Below are positions 1 to 8,127 of a stretch of 64,000 bases of DNA, piece by piece. A model generated the notes under the pieces. That model was not told where the DNA came from. It ran no database searches and worked only from the letters and a program-made list of their open reading frames with translations. The DNA lies in NCBI GenBank assembly GCA_964568455.1, contig CAZMPJ010000001.1:248001-312000 (forward strand). Direction: 5' to 3'. Every line of letters starts with the position of its first letter. Within the stretch, counting starts at the first letter, position 1. This stretch comes from CAZMPJ01 sp964568455. GTDB taxonomy: Bacteria; Margulisbacteria; WOR-1; O2-12-FULL-45-9. Both the position numbers and the translations under genes were made by a program.

Positions 1-1
1 G

Positions 2-565
2 CAAGTTAAGGTGGGCGGGCCGGAACCAACGGAAATTTCCAGTCGTTTGGTAATTAACGCTGCGGGGTTGTATGCAACTGCTTTGAGTCAAAATATTTTT
101 CCTGATAGAGCTGTGCCGAAATTTTTTCCAACTAAGGGAAGCTATGTTTGGTTGTCAGGTAAATCGCCGGTTAAGCATCTGATTTATCCCTCAATTATGC
201 CAGGCATGGTTGAGCCTAGGGTTGATGCCGCGCCTGACTTAAATGGAGAATTGCGCTTTGGTCCTAATGTGGAGGAAACAAAAAATTTGGAAGATTTTGA
301 TCTTGATCCCCAGTTAGTAGAAAAAATGGTTGCAGGGATTAAGCGTTATTTGCCTAATATTGATATTTCTCGACTTAATCCTGACTGTGCGGGTATTCGT
401 CCAAAGCTTTACGGTCCAGGTGATCCGGTTCAAGACTTTCAGTTTGATTGGGCAAAGGAGCCTGGTTGGCTTGATCTCTGGGGGATGGAATCTCCTGGTT
501 TGACTGCTTCTCTGGCTATTGCTAAGCATGTTGCTAAAATGATTAAAGAAAGGGGAACTCTATGA
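2..565 (+). CDS. FAD-dependent oxidoreductase, LhgO-like (C-terminal part)
   Basis: The frame is open from the first bases of the window, so the N-terminal FAD-binding GxGxxG part lies upstream; 187 residues are visible. The segment VINAAGLYA and the C-terminal GMESPGLTASLAIA are typical of the DAO-fold L-2-hydroxyglutarate oxidase (LhgO) family, where the C-terminal motif contacts FAD. Such enzymes oxidise 2-hydroxy acids. The gene overlaps the next one by ATGA, so it belongs to the glycan operon. Its substrate here is unknown; a hydroxy-acid or sugar-acid precursor of an acidic sugar is an inference. Family assignment is good, exact reaction is not. Confidence 0.75.
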   Translation, partial: QVKVGGPEPTEISSRLVINAAGLYATALSQNIFPDRAVPKFFPTKGSYVWLSGKSPVKHLIYPSIMPGMVEPRVDAAPDLNGELRFGPNVEETKNLEDFDLDPQLVEKMVAGIKRYLPNIDISRLNPDCAGIRPKLYGPGDPVQDFQFDWAKEPGWLDLWGMESPGLTASLAIAKHVAKMIKERGTL

Positions 566-1263
566 AGAAAACAGCTATGATCCCGGCTAAAAAATCTAGC
601 CAAAGACTACCATCGAAAAATCTAGCTTTATTGGATGGTAAGCCATTGATTTATTATGCCATTAATGCGGCAAAGGAGTCGGGTATTTTTGATCGTGTTG
701 TGCTCAATTCTGATGACCAGCAGTTTAAAGTCTTGGCAGACCGTTATGGTATTGATTTTTATCTTCGGCCGGAAAGTTTGGGCAGCAGTACTACCAAGAC
801 AGACGAGGTAGTATATGACTTCATGCTTAATAATCCTGGAGAGATAACCGCCTGGATTAGTCCGATTGCTCCTTTGCAAGCTGGTGAAGAAGTTAAAAGA
901 GTAATTGAATATTTTTGCGAGCAGAAGCTTGACAGCTTAATCACGGTGAAAGAAGAAAAAGTTCATTGCTTGCTGGGTGAAAAGCCAATCAATTATAATG
1001 AAGAAGAAATCTTTGCTCAAACTCAGGATTTAACACCAATTTTTCGTCAGGTTTATTCGGTCATGATGTGGAGAAATAAAACCTTTATTGAATCAATGAA
1101 AAAACGCGGCCATGCAGTTCTCTGCGGTAAGGTTGGCTACTATCCGGTTAGTAAAGAATCCTCATTAATTATTAAAACAGAAGAAGACTTGCGTTTGATA
1201 GAATATATTATGACAGGCAAGAAAGTAAAAAAAAGGTATAATATGGAGTACGAAAAATTATGA
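562..1263 (+). CDS. CMP-sugar (acylneuraminate-type) cytidylyltransferase
   Basis: 233 residues. The N-terminus, MIPAKKSSQRLPSKNLALLDGKPL, carries the nucleotide-binding signature of NeuA/LegF-type CMP-nonulosonate synthetases (residues 6-29; IPAxxxSxRLPxKN, then GKPL). SDD near residue 50 fits the conserved beta-strand after the loop. These enzymes activate a nonulosonic acid with CTP to give a CMP-sugar. The ATG overlaps the upstream stop (ATGA) and the downstream gene begins inside its stop. It is one of six cytidylyltransferase-type domains in the window, so its substrate is probably different from that of the legF gene at 36782. Family call is firm, substrate is open. Confidence 0.8.
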   Translation: MKKTAMIPAKKSSQRLPSKNLALLDGKPLIYYAINAAKESGIFDRVVLNSDDQQFKVLADRYGIDFYLRPESLGSSTTKTDEVVYDFMLNNPGEITAWISPIAPLQAGEEVKRVIEYFCEQKLDSLITVKEEKVHCLLGEKPINYNEEEIFAQTQDLTPIFRQVYSVMMWRNKTFIESMKKRGHAVLCGKVGYYPVSKESSLIIKTEEDLRLIEYIMTGKKVKKRYNMEYEKL

Positions 1264-1769
1264 GATTAATTGCTAGACTAATTATTGGTTTAATTAAATA
1301 TTGTCCGTTTGTTTGGGCTAGACGACTTAGGAATTTTTGTTATCGTAAGCTATTTAAAAGTTCTGGCCTTAGGATTAACATTTGTGATGGAGTAACGATA
1401 ATAAATCCTGGCAATGTTACTCTTGGTGACCGGGTTTCAATTCATGAGTACTCATATATAGAAGCAACCGGAGCAATTAAAATAGGGGATTATGTTGCTA
1501 TGGCTAGTGGAGCGACGCTGGTGAGTGAAGGGCATAACTTTGATCGTAAGGATGTTCTAATTAAAGAACAAGGGGTAATCAAGCAACCGATTGTTATTGG
1601 TAATGATGTTTGGCTAGGGGCCAATGTTACGGTTTTAGGCAATGTTACCATTGGTGATGGTTCAGTCATTGGGGCGGGATCCGTGGTAACCAAAGATATC
1701 CCTGCTTATGCGGTGGCAGTTGGAGTTCCGTGTAAAGTAATTAAATATAGAGGGAATAAGTCTAAATAA
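1260..1769 (+). CDS. Left-handed beta-helix acyltransferase (WbbJ/maltose O-acetyltransferase type)
   Basis: 169 residues. From about residue 45 the protein is built of hexapeptide repeats (IxxGxx type), ending in IGAGSVVTKDIPAYAVAVG, the classical C-terminus of the LbH acetyltransferase family. A His in EGHNF near residue 98 is in the position of the catalytic His of this family. It likely O- or N-acetylates a sugar in the glycan. It overlaps the upstream cytidylyltransferase by ATGA and sits 1 base before the next gene. The acceptor cannot be told from sequence. Confidence 0.82.
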   Translation: MRLIARLIIGLIKYCPFVWARRLRNFCYRKLFKSSGLRINICDGVTIINPGNVTLGDRVSIHEYSYIEATGAIKIGDYVAMASGATLVSEGHNFDRKDVLIKEQGVIKQPIVIGNDVWLGANVTVLGNVTIGDGSVIGAGSVVTKDIPAYAVAVGVPCKVIKYRGNKSK

Positions 1770-1770
1770 A

Positions 1771-3147
1771 ATGAGCAAAAAAAATATTTCTATAATTATT
1801 CGTTCCTATAATGAAGAAAAATGGATTGGGGCTTGTCTGGAAGCAATTTTTAAACAAGCGTATAAAGATTTCGAAGTTATTTTAATTGACAATAATAGTT
1901 CTGACCAAACAGTAAAAAAAGCTGAGAAGTATCCGGTAAAAATAATTAAGATTGATAAATTTTTGCCGGGCCAGGCAATTAATATTGGGATCCGTGCTTC
2001 GCAGGGAAAATATATTGTTTGCCTATCTGCTCATTGTATCCCAGTTAACACCGAGTGGCTAGGTAATTTGTTGGCTAATTTTAGCGACGATAAAGTGGCT
2101 GGTGTTTATGGCAGGCAGGAGCCTATGTCTTTCACTTCTGACACTGACAAGAGGGATTTGCTGACGGTTTTTGGTTTAGACAAGAAAATCCAAACCAAGG
2201 ATAGTTTTTTCCATAATGCCAATAGTATGATTCGTCGAGATATTTGGGATAAGATTCCTTTTGATGAAAAAATTACTAATATTGAAGACCGCTTATGGGC
2301 TAAGGAAATTGTTAAAGCTGGTTATAAATTAATTTATGAACCGGAGGCCAGTGTTTATCATCACCATGGTATTCATCAGAATCAAAATCAAGAACGATGT
2401 ACTAATGTGGTAAAAATTTTAGAAAATCTTGGGAAAGAAGATGGTTATGAATTCCAACATCTGGATTTAAAAGAATTAAATGTCATTGCTATTATTCCAG
2501 TGAGAGGCCAAGTGCTTAAGCTTAATAATAAGCCTTTGTTGGAATATTCGATTGCCAGTGCCAAAGCCTGTCCTTTTATAAAAAAAGTTATTGTCTCTAC
2601 TGATTCAAAAGAATTGGCAGAAATCGCGAAAAAGGCTGGGGCAGAAGTACCTTTTTTACGTGACCCATCCTTGTCAAAAGAGGATGTGGATATTGAGCAT
2701 GTTTATCAATATACTCTTAAGGAGTTAGAGAAAAAAGGGGTTATTGCTGATATTATAGTGACGTTGGAGAGCACTTTTCCATTTCGTCCTAAGGGATTTA
2801 TTGATCAATTGATTTTACGCTTGGTTAAAGAGGGCTTAGATAGTGTTATTGCTGCTAAACCAGAATTTCGGGCTTGCTGGATTAATAATCAAGGTGAGTT
2901 AAAGCGGGTTGATGCGGGGTTTGTTCCACGAAAGTTTAAAGAACCAATGTATCTGGGAGTCCAAAGTTTGGGTTGTGCTACTCATCCGATTTTTTTGCGA
3001 GCCGGACATTTATTAGGAGAAAAAGTTGGTATTATTGAAGTGAATGATCCCTACAGTTTAGTTGAGGTTAGAGACGAATTAGGCATTCATTTTGCCGAGA
3101 AATTAATTAAGGATTGGAAGCAATCTATTGGAGAGACAAAAAAATGA
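1771..3147 (+). CDS. GT2 glycosyltransferase fused to a degenerate CMP-sugar cytidylyltransferase domain
   Basis: 458 residues with two domains. Residues 1-225 are a GT-A family 2 glycosyltransferase: SIIIRSYNEE at the start, IDNNSSDQT near 40, and SAHCIP near 86-91 at the place where many GT2 enzymes have a DxD-type metal site. Residues 235-458 resemble an acylneuraminate cytidylyltransferase (IIPVRG at 241-246, KPLLEYSI at 254-261, VSTDSKELAEIAKKAGAEVPF). The stretch between RG and KPL has 7 residues, where the family usually has about 15 including the GSKxxxxKN loop. The fold is likely kept but catalysis by the second domain is doubtful. The fusion suggests transfer and recognition of one CMP-activated sugar (inference). 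Confidence 0.78.
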   Translation: MSKKNISIIIRSYNEEKWIGACLEAIFKQAYKDFEVILIDNNSSDQTVKKAEKYPVKIIKIDKFLPGQAINIGIRASQGKYIVCLSAHCIPVNTEWLGNLLANFSDDKVAGVYGRQEPMSFTSDTDKRDLLTVFGLDKKIQTKDSFFHNANSMIRRDIWDKIPFDEKITNIEDRLWAKEIVKAGYKLIYEPEASVYHHHGIHQNQNQERCTNVVKILENLGKEDGYEFQHLDLKELNVIAIIPVRGQVLKLNNKPLLEYSIASAKACPFIKKVIVSTDSKELAEIAKKAGAEVPFLRDPSLSKEDVDIEHVYQYTLKELEKKGVIADIIVTLESTFPFRPKGFIDQLILRLVKEGLDSVIAAKPEFRACWINNQGELKRVDAGFVPRKFKEPMYLGVQSLGCATHPIFLRAGHLLGEKVGIIEVNDPYSLVEVRDELGIHFAEKLIKDWKQSIGETKK

Positions 3148-4178
3148 GCATAATTAATGTACCAGCTGAAACAATTAGAAAAATGTTTCATTCTGTTTTA
3201 GATAATATTGGAGTAAGAAAAGATGTGGCCGAGCATTTAATAGAAGGAATTATTCAGGCTTCTTTGCGAGGGGTAGATTCTCATGGCATTCGCTTATTCC
3301 CCCATTATTTAAAGGGATTTGAGGGTGGCCGGCTAAATAAAAACCCAAAGTATTCTTTTTCACAAACAGCAGCCTCAACCGGGAAACTGGATGCTGATCA
3401 TGCACCTGGACACGCAGCTGGAATGGATGCAATGTTAAAAGCTATCAAGCTGGCTAAAGAGTCTGGGATAGGAGCGGTAACGGTTTATAATTCTAGCCAT
3501 TTTGGTGCTGCAGCTTATTACGCTTTAGAAGCGGCAAAACAAGACATGATTGGCTTGAGTTTTACAAATGCCACTGCTCATGTAATTCCTTATGGAGGTA
3601 AGCGCCCGTTTTTAGGCAATAATCCTGTTTGCTTTGTTGCTCCTTGTGAAGGAGAGGGTCCCTTTTGTCTGGATATGGCGACAACACCTACAACTTTTAA
3701 TAAACTGAACATGTTTAAGGAACGAGGCGAGCCCATTCCTGCTGGCTGGGCAGCTGATGAAGATGGCAGAGAAACTCAAGATCCAGATAAAGCCAAGCAT
3801 CTTTTTCCTATTGGGCTTTATAAGGGTTTTGGTCTTAGTATGATGGTTGAAATTCTATGTGGTTTGTTGACTGGTGCGCCATTGGGGCCAAAAATAAGCC
3901 ATATGTTTGGCACTCCCATGTCGGAAAAGAGATTGTTGGGGCACTTTTTTGCTGCGATTAGAATTGATTGTTTTGAGGACTTGAAAACATTTAAAACCCG
4001 CCTAAAGAAAATGATGGATGAATTGCGAAATGAGCCGATATTTGATCCTCGCAATCCGATTATGGTACCTGGTGACCCGGAAAAGAAAAATTATCAAATG
4101 CGTTCTAAAAATGGTATTCCAGTTCCTTCTGAGATGATGGATAGCTTTAAGCAAATAGTTGCAAAATATAGTGCTTGA
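3144..4178 (+). CDS. Ldh_2 family (malate/L-lactate-type) NAD(P)-dependent dehydrogenase
   Basis: 344 residues. I chose the ATG at 3144, which overlaps the upstream stop as ATGA, over an in-frame start at 3114. The conserved RGVDSHGIRL motif near residue 43 and YNSSHFGAAAYY near 115 (catalytic His region) define the malate/lactate/ureidoglycolate dehydrogenase family, and YKGFGLSMMVEILCG is its cofactor-region signature. The family reduces 2-oxo acids or oxidises 2-hydroxy acids. Together with the LhgO-like enzyme at the window start, it suggests 2-hydroxy/2-oxo acid chemistry in the first module. The gene is followed by the largest gap in the window and may end the upstream operon, although I see no terminator. 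Confidence 0.82.
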   Translation: MSIINVPAETIRKMFHSVLDNIGVRKDVAEHLIEGIIQASLRGVDSHGIRLFPHYLKGFEGGRLNKNPKYSFSQTAASTGKLDADHAPGHAAGMDAMLKAIKLAKESGIGAVTVYNSSHFGAAAYYALEAAKQDMIGLSFTNATAHVIPYGGKRPFLGNNPVCFVAPCEGEGPFCLDMATTPTTFNKLNMFKERGEPIPAGWAADEDGRETQDPDKAKHLFPIGLYKGFGLSMMVEILCGLLTGAPLGPKISHMFGTPMSEKRLLGHFFAAIRIDCFEDLKTFKTRLKKMMDELRNEPIFDPRNPIMVPGDPEKKNYQMRSKNGIPVPSEMMDSFKQIVAKYSA

Positions 4179-4189
4179 TGCTTTTTCTT

Positions 4190-4216
4190 TTGGTTACTTT
4201 TGGCTAGACTTGGCTA
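4190..4216 (+). repeat. Three direct repeats TTGG(T/C)TA with 10-bp period, candidate activator site
   Basis: TTGGTTA at 4190-4196, TTGGCTA at 4200-4206 and TTGGCTA at 4210-4216 start exactly 10 bases apart. Copies spaced by about one helical turn face the same side of the DNA. They end 14 bases before the -35 box, where an activator would sit. The neighbouring HTH protein (4265-4489) is a possible ligand; that link is inference. Confidence 0.6.
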
Positions 4217-4230
4217 ATTTAGATAGGCTC

Positions 4231-4258
4231 TTGACAGATTTTGCCTAAGTGCTATACT
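4231..4258 (+). promoter_or_regulatory. Sigma-70-type promoter with extended -10
   Basis: TTGACA (4231-4236, perfect -35) is followed after 16 bases by TATACT (4253-4258, one mismatch to TATAAT). TGC at 4250-4252 gives an extended -10. With the -10 box at -12 to -7, +1 falls at 4265, the A of the ATG of the next gene. There is no Shine-Dalgarno sequence between promoter and ATG, so the transcript would be leaderless. It is the best promoter match I found in the window. Confidence 0.75.
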
Positions 4259-4264
4259 TTTTAT

Positions 4265-4489
4265 ATGGTAATTGATGAAAATGAAATCTATACCCCCCAA
4301 GAAACTATTTCCATTCTTAAAATATCTGATTCTACGTTTCGGAGATTGATTAGGAAGGGTGTGCTTAAAGCCGCTAAGATTGGTGGACAGTATCGGGTTT
4401 TGGGAAAGCATATTCTTCAGCTTGTAAGTCCGGATTTACCTGGGAAAGTTAAAAAGGCTTATAAGAAGGTTATAAATAAGCTTGATTAA
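4265..4489 (+). CDS. Small excisionase/MerR-type helix-turn-helix protein
   Basis: 74 residues from the ATG at 4265; an upstream in-frame TTG at 4241 lies inside the promoter and is rejected. EIYTPQETISILKISDSTFRRL followed by IRKGVLKAAKIGGQYRVLGKHI is the pattern of 'excisionase family' winged-helix DNA-binding domains (helix-turn-helix about residues 10-30, wing about 38-50). The Lys-rich tail may add DNA contacts. The gene is first after the promoter and overlaps the next gene by 8 bases. It probably controls the cluster, perhaps its own promoter through the phased repeats just upstream; there is no direct proof. The same fold also occurs in phage Xis proteins, but no phage genes are nearby. 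Confidence 0.72.
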   Translation: MVIDENEIYTPQETISILKISDSTFRRLIRKGVLKAAKIGGQYRVLGKHILQLVSPDLPGKVKKAYKKVINKLD

Positions 4490-5417
4490 GTATAAGCAAG
4501 AACTGCTGGTTACTGGAGGGACAGGATTAGTTGGTAATGCTTTAAAAAAACTATGTCCGGATGCTATTTTCCTCAATTCAAAAAATTATGATTTATCTAA
4601 AGAAGATCAGGTTCAGGCGATGTTTGAAAAATTTACTCCTAAAAAAGTTATTCATTTAGCAGCCAGAGTGGGAGGGATTCTTGATAATATGAATCATCAG
4701 GCTGATTTTTTTGACCAGAATATTCTAATGAATGCCTATGTTTTGCAATATGCGCGTAAATTTCAGGTAGAGCGTTTAATTGCGTTTGGTAGTAATTGTG
4801 CTTATCCCGATGTTGTTGATAATTATCCCATGCAAGAGGAACAATTATATGCTGGCCCTCCAGCCATAACAAATTTTTCTTATGCTATGACTAAACGAGC
4901 TCTCTTGACGCAAATACAAGCTTATCGTACCCAACACAATTGTGATTTTTTTGCGATTATTCCTTGTAGTTTATATGGGCCAAATGATAAGTTTAGTGAG
5001 AAAAACAGCCACTTTATTCCTGCGCTCATCAAAAAAATTCATACGGCAAAACTTAGAGGAGATAAAGTTATTAAGCTTATGGGGTCAGGGAAACCTTTGC
5101 GGCAATATTTGTATTCTGAAGATTTGGCTAGAATTATTTTGCTGCTTTTAGAAAAACATAAGGACGGGGACTTCATTAATGTGGCTCCCAAGGAAAACAT
5201 CTCTATCAAAGAAATAGCTCAGATCGCTTTAAGGGCAATAGAGGCAGAGGATCTGGAGATAGAGTTTGATCCCATGTCTCTGGACGGACAATTTAGAAAA
5301 GATTTAAGTGCGGATAAACTTCTTGGCATTATTGGTGATTTTAAAGCTACTTCTCTAGAGGATGGAATTAGAAAAACTTATCAATGGTATTTTAAGAATG
5401 CATATGCCCAAAATTGA
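4482..5417 (+). CDS. GDP-L-fucose synthase family SDR, catalytic residues intact
   Basis: 311 residues. The TTG start at 4482 has AAGGT 11 bases upstream and overlaps the HTH gene. VTGGTGLVG (10-18) is the NAD(P) loop. By alignment to E. coli WcaG from memory, the epimerase acid/base Cys (C106 in GSNCAYP) and His (H177 in NSHFIPALI) are kept, as are Tyr134 and Lys138 of the YxxxK motif. The family converts GDP-4-keto-6-deoxymannose to GDP-fucose by 3,5-epimerisation and 4-reduction. No obvious GDP-mannose 4,6-dehydratase (gmd) is in the window, so the true substrate may differ. A paralogue at 10340 lacks the two epimerase residues. Confidence 0.8.
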   Translation: MIKYKQELLVTGGTGLVGNALKKLCPDAIFLNSKNYDLSKEDQVQAMFEKFTPKKVIHLAARVGGILDNMNHQADFFDQNILMNAYVLQYARKFQVERLIAFGSNCAYPDVVDNYPMQEEQLYAGPPAITNFSYAMTKRALLTQIQAYRTQHNCDFFAIIPCSLYGPNDKFSEKNSHFIPALIKKIHTAKLRGDKVIKLMGSGKPLRQYLYSEDLARIILLLLEKHKDGDFINVAPKENISIKEIAQIALRAIEAEDLEIEFDPMSLDGQFRKDLSADKLLGIIGDFKATSLEDGIRKTYQWYFKNAYAQN

Positions 5418-6225
5418 AGTTGAACTAAAAAATAAAGCTAAATGGGTGCGTACACAATCCATGGAGATGTGTGTTGCTGGTGGAGGTCATTTAGTATCTG
5501 CTTTTTCTTGTACTGATCTTTTGGTGGCTCTTTATTATGGTGAAATCCTTTGTCTGAACCCTAAAAATTCTGAGTGGGAAGATCGAGACCGGTTTATACT
5601 AAGCAAGGGCCATGCTACTTCGGCATTATATGCAATTTTGGCAGATTTAGGGTATTTTTCTATTAAGGATTTACAAGATTATTGTAAATTCGGCAGTAAA
5701 TTGGGTTCGCATCCTGACAAGGTTCTTCCTGGTATTGAAGCTACTTCAGGATCCTTGGGACATGGTTTGGGTATTGCAGCCGGAATGGCTTTAGCAGCAA
5801 AATTAGATCAAAAAGATTACCGGTCAGTTGTACTTATGGGTGATGGAGAGTGTTCTGAGGGTGAGGTTTGGGAATCTGCGCTATTTGCGGCTAGACACCA
5901 ACTTAACAATCTTGTTGGTATTATTGATCGCAATCAAATATGCGTTACGGATTTTACTAAAGATTGTATTTGTTTAGATCCTTTAGCAGAAAAATGGTTA
6001 TCGTTTGGTTGGGATGTTGCTGAAATTGATGGCCATTCTTATGTTGAAATTCTGAAAGCTTTTAGTGATTTTCGTAATCGAAATAGCAAAAAACCTTTGA
6101 TGATCATTGCCCATACTGTTAAGGGTAAAGGGGTCTCTTTTATGGAAAATAAACCCATGTGGCATACTAAAGTGCCGGCTGGCGAGCAAATTGCATTGGC
6201 CAGGAAGGAATTGGCTTGTGAATAA
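5398..6225 (+). CDS. Transketolase-like enzyme, N-terminal (ThDP-binding) subunit
   Basis: About 275 residues. I start at the ATG at 5398; 5404 is also possible, and an in-frame ATG at 5362 would force a 56-base overlap with an adjacent AGAGG that is too close to work. The ThDP site runs from GDGECSEGEVWESA to DRNQI (GDG...N type), and SKGHATSALYA and GSHPDKVLPGIEATSGSLGHGLG are standard transketolase N-half motifs. The gene ends with a short overlap into its partner subunit. Split transketolases are common in secondary and glycan pathways, where they move two-carbon ketol units. The acceptor here is unknown, perhaps a nucleotide-sugar or heptose precursor. Confidence 0.85.
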   Translation: MHMPKIEVELKNKAKWVRTQSMEMCVAGGGHLVSAFSCTDLLVALYYGEILCLNPKNSEWEDRDRFILSKGHATSALYAILADLGYFSIKDLQDYCKFGSKLGSHPDKVLPGIEATSGSLGHGLGIAAGMALAAKLDQKDYRSVVLMGDGECSEGEVWESALFAARHQLNNLVGIIDRNQICVTDFTKDCICLDPLAEKWLSFGWDVAEIDGHSYVEILKAFSDFRNRNSKKPLMIIAHTVKGKGVSFMENKPMWHTKVPAGEQIALARKELACE

Positions 6226-7162
6226 CACAGCAATTTCTAAACAGCATATGCGTGATGCTTTTTTTGACCGACTTTATACTATTGCCAAACAAGATAAGCG
6301 GGTAATTCTTCTGGTTGATGATTTTGGTGCGCCCAGTCTTGATAAATTCAGGCAGGATTTGGTTGACCAATATTACAATATAGGTATTTCAGAGCAAAGC
6401 ATGGTTAGCGTTGCGGCAGGGTTGGCGCTTAGCAATAAAATTGTTTATATGTATGCAATTGCTCCATTTGTTACCTTACGCTGTTTTGAACAAATTAAAA
6501 TTGATTTGTGTTTAATGAATCTTCCTGTTACTGCGGTGGGAGTTGGTGCCGGGTTTGCTTATGATACTGCTGGGCCTACTCATCATGCTGTAGAAGATAT
6601 CGCGGTGATGCGTATTTTGCCAAATATGAATGTGTTTAGTCCGGCTGATTCAATTGCTGCTGCTGCACTGGCAGAACACTCCTATAAAATGCCTGGACCT
6701 AAATATATCCGTTTGGATCGAGGGAAAACCCCTCTTTATTATCAAAACCAAGAAGTTGATTTTAACCGAGGTTTATCAGTTGTCAAATCCGGACGAGATC
6801 TTTACATCATTGCTACCGGTTTGATGGTTGGTAGGGCCCTTGAGGTTGCAAGAGAATTAGCTCAGCATTCGATAGATGCTGGAGTAATAGATGTTTTTTG
6901 CTTAAAGCCGTTTAACCATACTTCTTTCTTAAAATCTATTGAAAAGGTAAAAAAGATAGTTACTCTTGAAGAGCATCTTGTGAGTGGAGGGCTTGGAAGT
7001 ATTATTGCTGAAGTTCTATTGGATCATCAGGCAGAGAAACGCTTAAAACGATTGGCTATTGCTGATGAACAGTGTTTTTCTTATGGGGATCGAGGTTCCT
7101 TGCAGGCTGCTTGCGGGTTAGATGTTGATACCATTATTAAGCAAATAATTTCATGGAATTAA
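6218..7162 (+). CDS. Transketolase-like enzyme, C-terminal (Pyr/TKC) subunit
   Basis: 314 residues from a GTG at 6218 with AAGGA about 9 bases upstream; a longer open frame from 6107 covers the partner gene and is not used. NIGISEQSMVSVAAGLA holds the conserved Glu that activates the ThDP cofactor, and AGPTHHAVEDIAVMR is the typical pyrimidine-domain motif. DVFCLKPF and LEEHLVSGGLGS belong to the C-terminal transketolase domain. It pairs with the gene at 5398 to make a complete enzyme. Its place between two SDR genes argues for sugar-nucleotide work rather than the pentose phosphate pathway, although a housekeeping role cannot be excluded. Confidence 0.85.
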   Translation: MNNTAISKQHMRDAFFDRLYTIAKQDKRVILLVDDFGAPSLDKFRQDLVDQYYNIGISEQSMVSVAAGLALSNKIVYMYAIAPFVTLRCFEQIKIDLCLMNLPVTAVGVGAGFAYDTAGPTHHAVEDIAVMRILPNMNVFSPADSIAAAALAEHSYKMPGPKYIRLDRGKTPLYYQNQEVDFNRGLSVVKSGRDLYIIATGLMVGRALEVARELAQHSIDAGVIDVFCLKPFNHTSFLKSIEKVKKIVTLEEHLVSGGLGSIIAEVLLDHQAEKRLKRLAIADEQCFSYGDRGSLQAACGLDVDTIIKQIISWN

Positions 7163-7175
7163 AGGAGAACTTAAA

Positions 7176-8108
7176 ATGAAAATTCTAGTAACTGGTGGAG
7201 CTGGCTATATTGGTGCTGTTATGGTGCCCGAGTTATTATTGGCAGGATACGAAGTTGTGGTTCTTGATAGTTTTATGTATAACCAAAGTTCATTGTTGGA
7301 TTGTTGTCATAACCATAATTTAACAATTATTCGTGGCGATGTGAGAGATAAAGATTTAATTGCCCGGGTGATGAAAGATGTTGATGTGGTTTTTCCGTTA
7401 GCCTGTCTAACAGGAGCACCTCTTTGCAAAAAGGATCCAGTGGCGGCAGAAACAGTAATTTTAGATGCACTCAGGATTATGCTTAAAGAGCGTAGTCCAA
7501 ATCAAAGAATCATTTTTCCAACAACTAATAGTGGGTACGGAGTAGGTGAAAAAGGTAAATTTTGCACAGAAGAAACACCGCTTAGACCTGTTTCTCTGTA
7601 TGGTAAATTAAAAGTAGAAGCAGAAAAAATGTTGCTTGACTCTGGAAACGCGATAACCTTAAGGCTGGCCACGGCTTTTGGTATTAGTCCTAGGATGAGA
7701 TTGGATCTTTTGGTTAATGATTTTACTTACCGAGCAGTTTTTGACCGCTTTTTGGTTTTATTTGAAGCTCATTTTGATCGCAACTATGCTCATGTTCGCG
7801 ATATTAGCCGAGCATTTATCCACTCGCTTAACAATTTCGATAAAATGAAGAACCAGCCTTATAACATTGGTCTAAGTGAGGCTAATCTTAGCAAATGGAA
7901 GCTTTGCGAAGAAATCAAAAAGCAAGTCCCAGAATTCTATTTTGTCGAGTCGGAGATTGGCGAAGACCCTGATAAGAGGGACTATATCGTAAGCAATGAA
8001 AAGATTGAGAAAACTGGTTTTAAAACGCAGGTTTCTCTTCAAGATGGGATTGCTGAGCTAGTGAAGGGGTATCAAGTTATCAAAAGGAATCAATATGCAA
8101 ATGTCTAA
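7176..8108 (+). CDS. Extended SDR: NAD-dependent sugar epimerase/dehydratase
   Basis: 310 residues with AAAGGAGA about 5 bases before the ATG. The start MKILVTGGAGYIGAVMVPEL gives the TGxxGxxG NAD loop. The catalytic set is Thr/Ser in TTNSGYG and YxxxK in YGKLK, as in the UDP-glucose 4-epimerase superfamily, but the middle (FPLACLTGAPLCKKDP) is unlike GalE. Related SDRs are common in LPS and capsule clusters next to transketolase and HddA-type kinases. It may reduce or epimerise a higher-carbon or branched sugar; the substrate is unknown. Confidence 0.75.
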   Translation: MKILVTGGAGYIGAVMVPELLLAGYEVVVLDSFMYNQSSLLDCCHNHNLTIIRGDVRDKDLIARVMKDVDVVFPLACLTGAPLCKKDPVAAETVILDALRIMLKERSPNQRIIFPTTNSGYGVGEKGKFCTEETPLRPVSLYGKLKVEAEKMLLDSGNAITLRLATAFGISPRMRLDLLVNDFTYRAVFDRFLVLFEAHFDRNYAHVRDISRAFIHSLNNFDKMKNQPYNIGLSEANLSKWKLCEEIKKQVPEFYFVESEIGEDPDKRDYIVSNEKIEKTGFKTQVSLQDGIAELVKGYQVIKRNQYANV

Positions 8109-8127
8109 TTTTGGGAGGTGTTTTTAG

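Larger units (their letters stand above)
4179..4264 (+). promoter_or_regulatory. Largest intergenic gap: control region of the downstream cluster
   Basis: This 86-base stretch holds a T-rich run directly after the stop of the Ldh gene (4181-4190), three phased direct repeats (4190-4216) and a near-consensus promoter (4231-4258). I see no stable GC-rich hairpin followed by T residues, so upstream transcription may read through into the next genes. Confidence 0.7.

Noticed and set aside
4179..4230. Rho-independent terminator after the Ldh-family gene
   Set aside because: There is a T-rich run but no stable hairpin before it.
4265..4489. Phage excisionase as sign of a prophage
   Set aside because: No integrase, phage structural gene or attachment-site repeat was seen nearby; the gene overlaps a sugar gene.
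6107..6217. N-terminal extension of the transketolase C-subunit
   Set aside because: It overlaps the N-subunit gene out of frame, and a GTG with a good Shine-Dalgarno site is at 6218.
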